From positions 1,424,003 to 1,488,002 of the forward strand of contig NC_012438.1 of the NCBI RefSeq assembly GCF_000021545.1: a DNA stretch of 64,000 bases. The letters run 5' to 3'. Shown piece by piece: positions 63,032 through 64,000 of the stretch; within the stretch, counting starts at the first letter, position 1; each line of letters starts with the position of its first letter. Source of the DNA: Sulfurihydrogenibium azorense Az-Fu1 (GTDB taxonomy: Bacteria; Aquificota; Aquificia; Aquificales; Hydrogenothermaceae). The translations under genes and the position numbers were made by a program. The notes under the pieces were generated by a model. It saw only the letters and a list, made by a program, of their open reading frames with translations. It did no database searches and was not told where the DNA came from.

Positions 63032-64000
63032 ATGATAGTTCAATCGTTTGGTGGATCAGAAGGTGTAACAGGGTCGTGTCATTTAGTTAAAGTTGACCAT
63101 ATGAACATACTTATAGACTGTGGAATGTTTCAAGGTTTAGATGAAGACAAAAACTATGAACCTTTTGGATTTAACCCTAAAGAGATTGATTACCTTATCC
63201 TTACCCATGCCCACATAGACCACTGTGGAAGGATTCCTTTACTTGTTAAACAAGGATTTAGAGGAAAAATAATATCTACACGACCTACTTACGCAGTTGC
63301 AAGGATAATGCTCTTAGATGCTGCAAAAGTTATGGGAGAGGAGTATAAAGTTAACTATAAGAAAGCTTTAAGAAAAGGAAAACCAGAAGAAGCCAAACCT
63401 CCTTTGTACGATGAAGATGACGTATTTGAGTCAATGGAGTACTTCAAAGTATTACTTGATTACAACGAAAAGTACAAACTGTCAAAAAATGTTGAAGTAG
63501 TTTTTAGGAATGCAGGACACATACTTGGAAGTGCTTACGTTGAACTTACAGTTAGAGAAAACTTTAACACAAAAAAAATTATATTTTCAGGAGACTTAGG
63601 AACAGATGATAAACTTGTAATAAAGCCAATAGATTACCCTAAAGGAGCTGATGTTTTATTTATAGAATCTACATACGGAAACAGAAACCACAGACCTTTA
63701 GACCAAACTATAGAAGAGTTTAAAGCTGCTATTATAGAAAGTTTTAAAGATGGAGGAAACATAGTAATACCTACATTTGCATTAGAGAGGGCTCAAGAGA
63801 TACTATTTATACTTAGAAAGATGTACGATAACGGAGAACTCCCAAAGTGTAAAATCTTTTTAGATAGTCCTTTGGCAATCTCTGCAACTAAACTTTTTCT
63901 ACAGTTCCCAAACCAGTTAAACGGAGAAGTTTTAAGTTATTTAAAGAGAGGAGCAAATCCGTTTGTATTCCCATGGGTTTACTTTACAGAGTCTGTAGAA
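63032..64000 (+). CDS. Metallo-beta-lactamase/beta-CASP RNA-processing exonuclease (runs past the window end)
   Basis: The frame opens at ATG 63032 (ribosome site AAGGAG) and is uninterrupted for 323 codons to the window end, so the gene is partial. It has the MBL fold of the CPSF73/beta-CASP nucleases: QSFGGSEGVTGSCHLVKVD at the start, the zinc site LTHAHIDHCGRIP (motif 2), NAGHILGSAYVEL (motif 3, His) and IFSGDLGTD (motif 4, Asp), followed by the beta-CASP part beginning with IESTYGNRNH and PTFALERAQEIL. The expected product is an endo- or 5'-exonuclease of mRNA or rRNA, similar to KH-less archaeal-type CPSF proteins rather than RNase J. Confidence 0.93.
   Translation, partial: MIVQSFGGSEGVTGSCHLVKVDHMNILIDCGMFQGLDEDKNYEPFGFNPKEIDYLILTHAHIDHCGRIPLLVKQGFRGKIISTRPTYAVARIMLLDAAKVMGEEYKVNYKKALRKGKPEEAKPPLYDEDDVFESMEYFKVLLDYNEKYKLSKNVEVVFRNAGHILGSAYVELTVRENFNTKKIIFSGDLGTDDKLVIKPIDYPKGADVLFIESTYGNRNHRPLDQTIEEFKAAIIESFKDGGNIVIPTFALERAQEILFILRKMYDNGELPKCKIFLDSPLAISATKLFLQFPNQLNGEVLSYLKRGANPFVFPWVYFTESVE

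Overview
The window is an AT-rich bacterial chromosome segment (about one third G+C by eye), densely packed with overlapping genes. Gene content and protein style (HU-type chromatin proteins, acetyl-CoA synthetase, HslU, split transketolase, small c-type cytochromes, an intein in ribonucleotide reductase, an Fe-S type TrpRS) suggest a thermophilic member of the Aquificales, most like Sulfurihydrogenibium (Hydrogenothermaceae). The genus is inferred from the sequence alone; no 16S gene is present.

Layout. 1-632 is the end of argB. 673-957 is an HU gene facing left. 1081-10928 is a rightward housekeeping run: ileS, a second HU/IHF-like gene, hemE, smpB, pyrG, acs, hslU and a stand-alone RAM-domain gene. 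10942-23467 is a leftward run of eleven tightly spaced genes from leuD down to uvrA: leuD, usp, TPR protein, LolB-like lipoprotein, two transketolase halves, trpF, a CDP-alcohol phosphatidyltransferase, an EAL/GGDEF-like protein, recN and uvrA. 23530-29421 runs right: trpS, thiL, ahcY, a DUF465 gene, then a redox cassette (double CDGSH protein, DUF2231 membrane protein, thioesterase, flavodoxin-fold quinone reductase). 29422-31209 is the only clearly accessory stretch: a truncated gene and a frameshifted IS982-type element near tRNA-Ser(UGA).

31379-36267 carries a small membrane protein, gatB, purB, miaB and a DUF151 nuclease. 36264-39000 is the fabH-plsX-rpmF-DUF177 cluster facing left (rpmF, 58 codons, is at 38248-38424). 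dcd follows with a promoter that implies a leaderless mRNA. 39584-47191 is a leftward operon joining thiol-redox proteins (TlpA-like, CcdA), an MHS-type MFS carrier, an unknown protein, a nitronate monooxygenase-like enzyme and a histidine kinase/sigma-54 activator pair. nadA, an orphan ZnuA-like binding protein, pncB, murC, aguB, cutA, a stomatin-like gene, two cytochromes c, a peroxiredoxin and a second MFS carrier follow.

The most striking part is 57341-62251, an nrdB-nrdA-small ORF operon. NrdB has Glu at the first metal-ligand position and Phe where the radical Tyr normally sits, which is the class Ic (Mn/Fe, Chlamydia-type) signature. NrdA is split by a 432-residue LAGLIDADG intein placed immediately before its redox-active Cys. 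The promoter is a near-consensus sigma-70 promoter with one NrdR box filling the -35/-10 spacer and a second box 31 bp downstream over the start-site and leader region. A tiny Cys-rich protein is coupled to the end of nrdA. The window ends inside a beta-CASP metallo-beta-lactamase RNase gene. Three TGAT-N4-ATCA palindromes (CRP/FNR type) lie upstream of the CDGSH cassette, between tlpA and nadA, and upstream of the peroxiredoxin gene, suggesting a shared redox regulator that is not encoded here.
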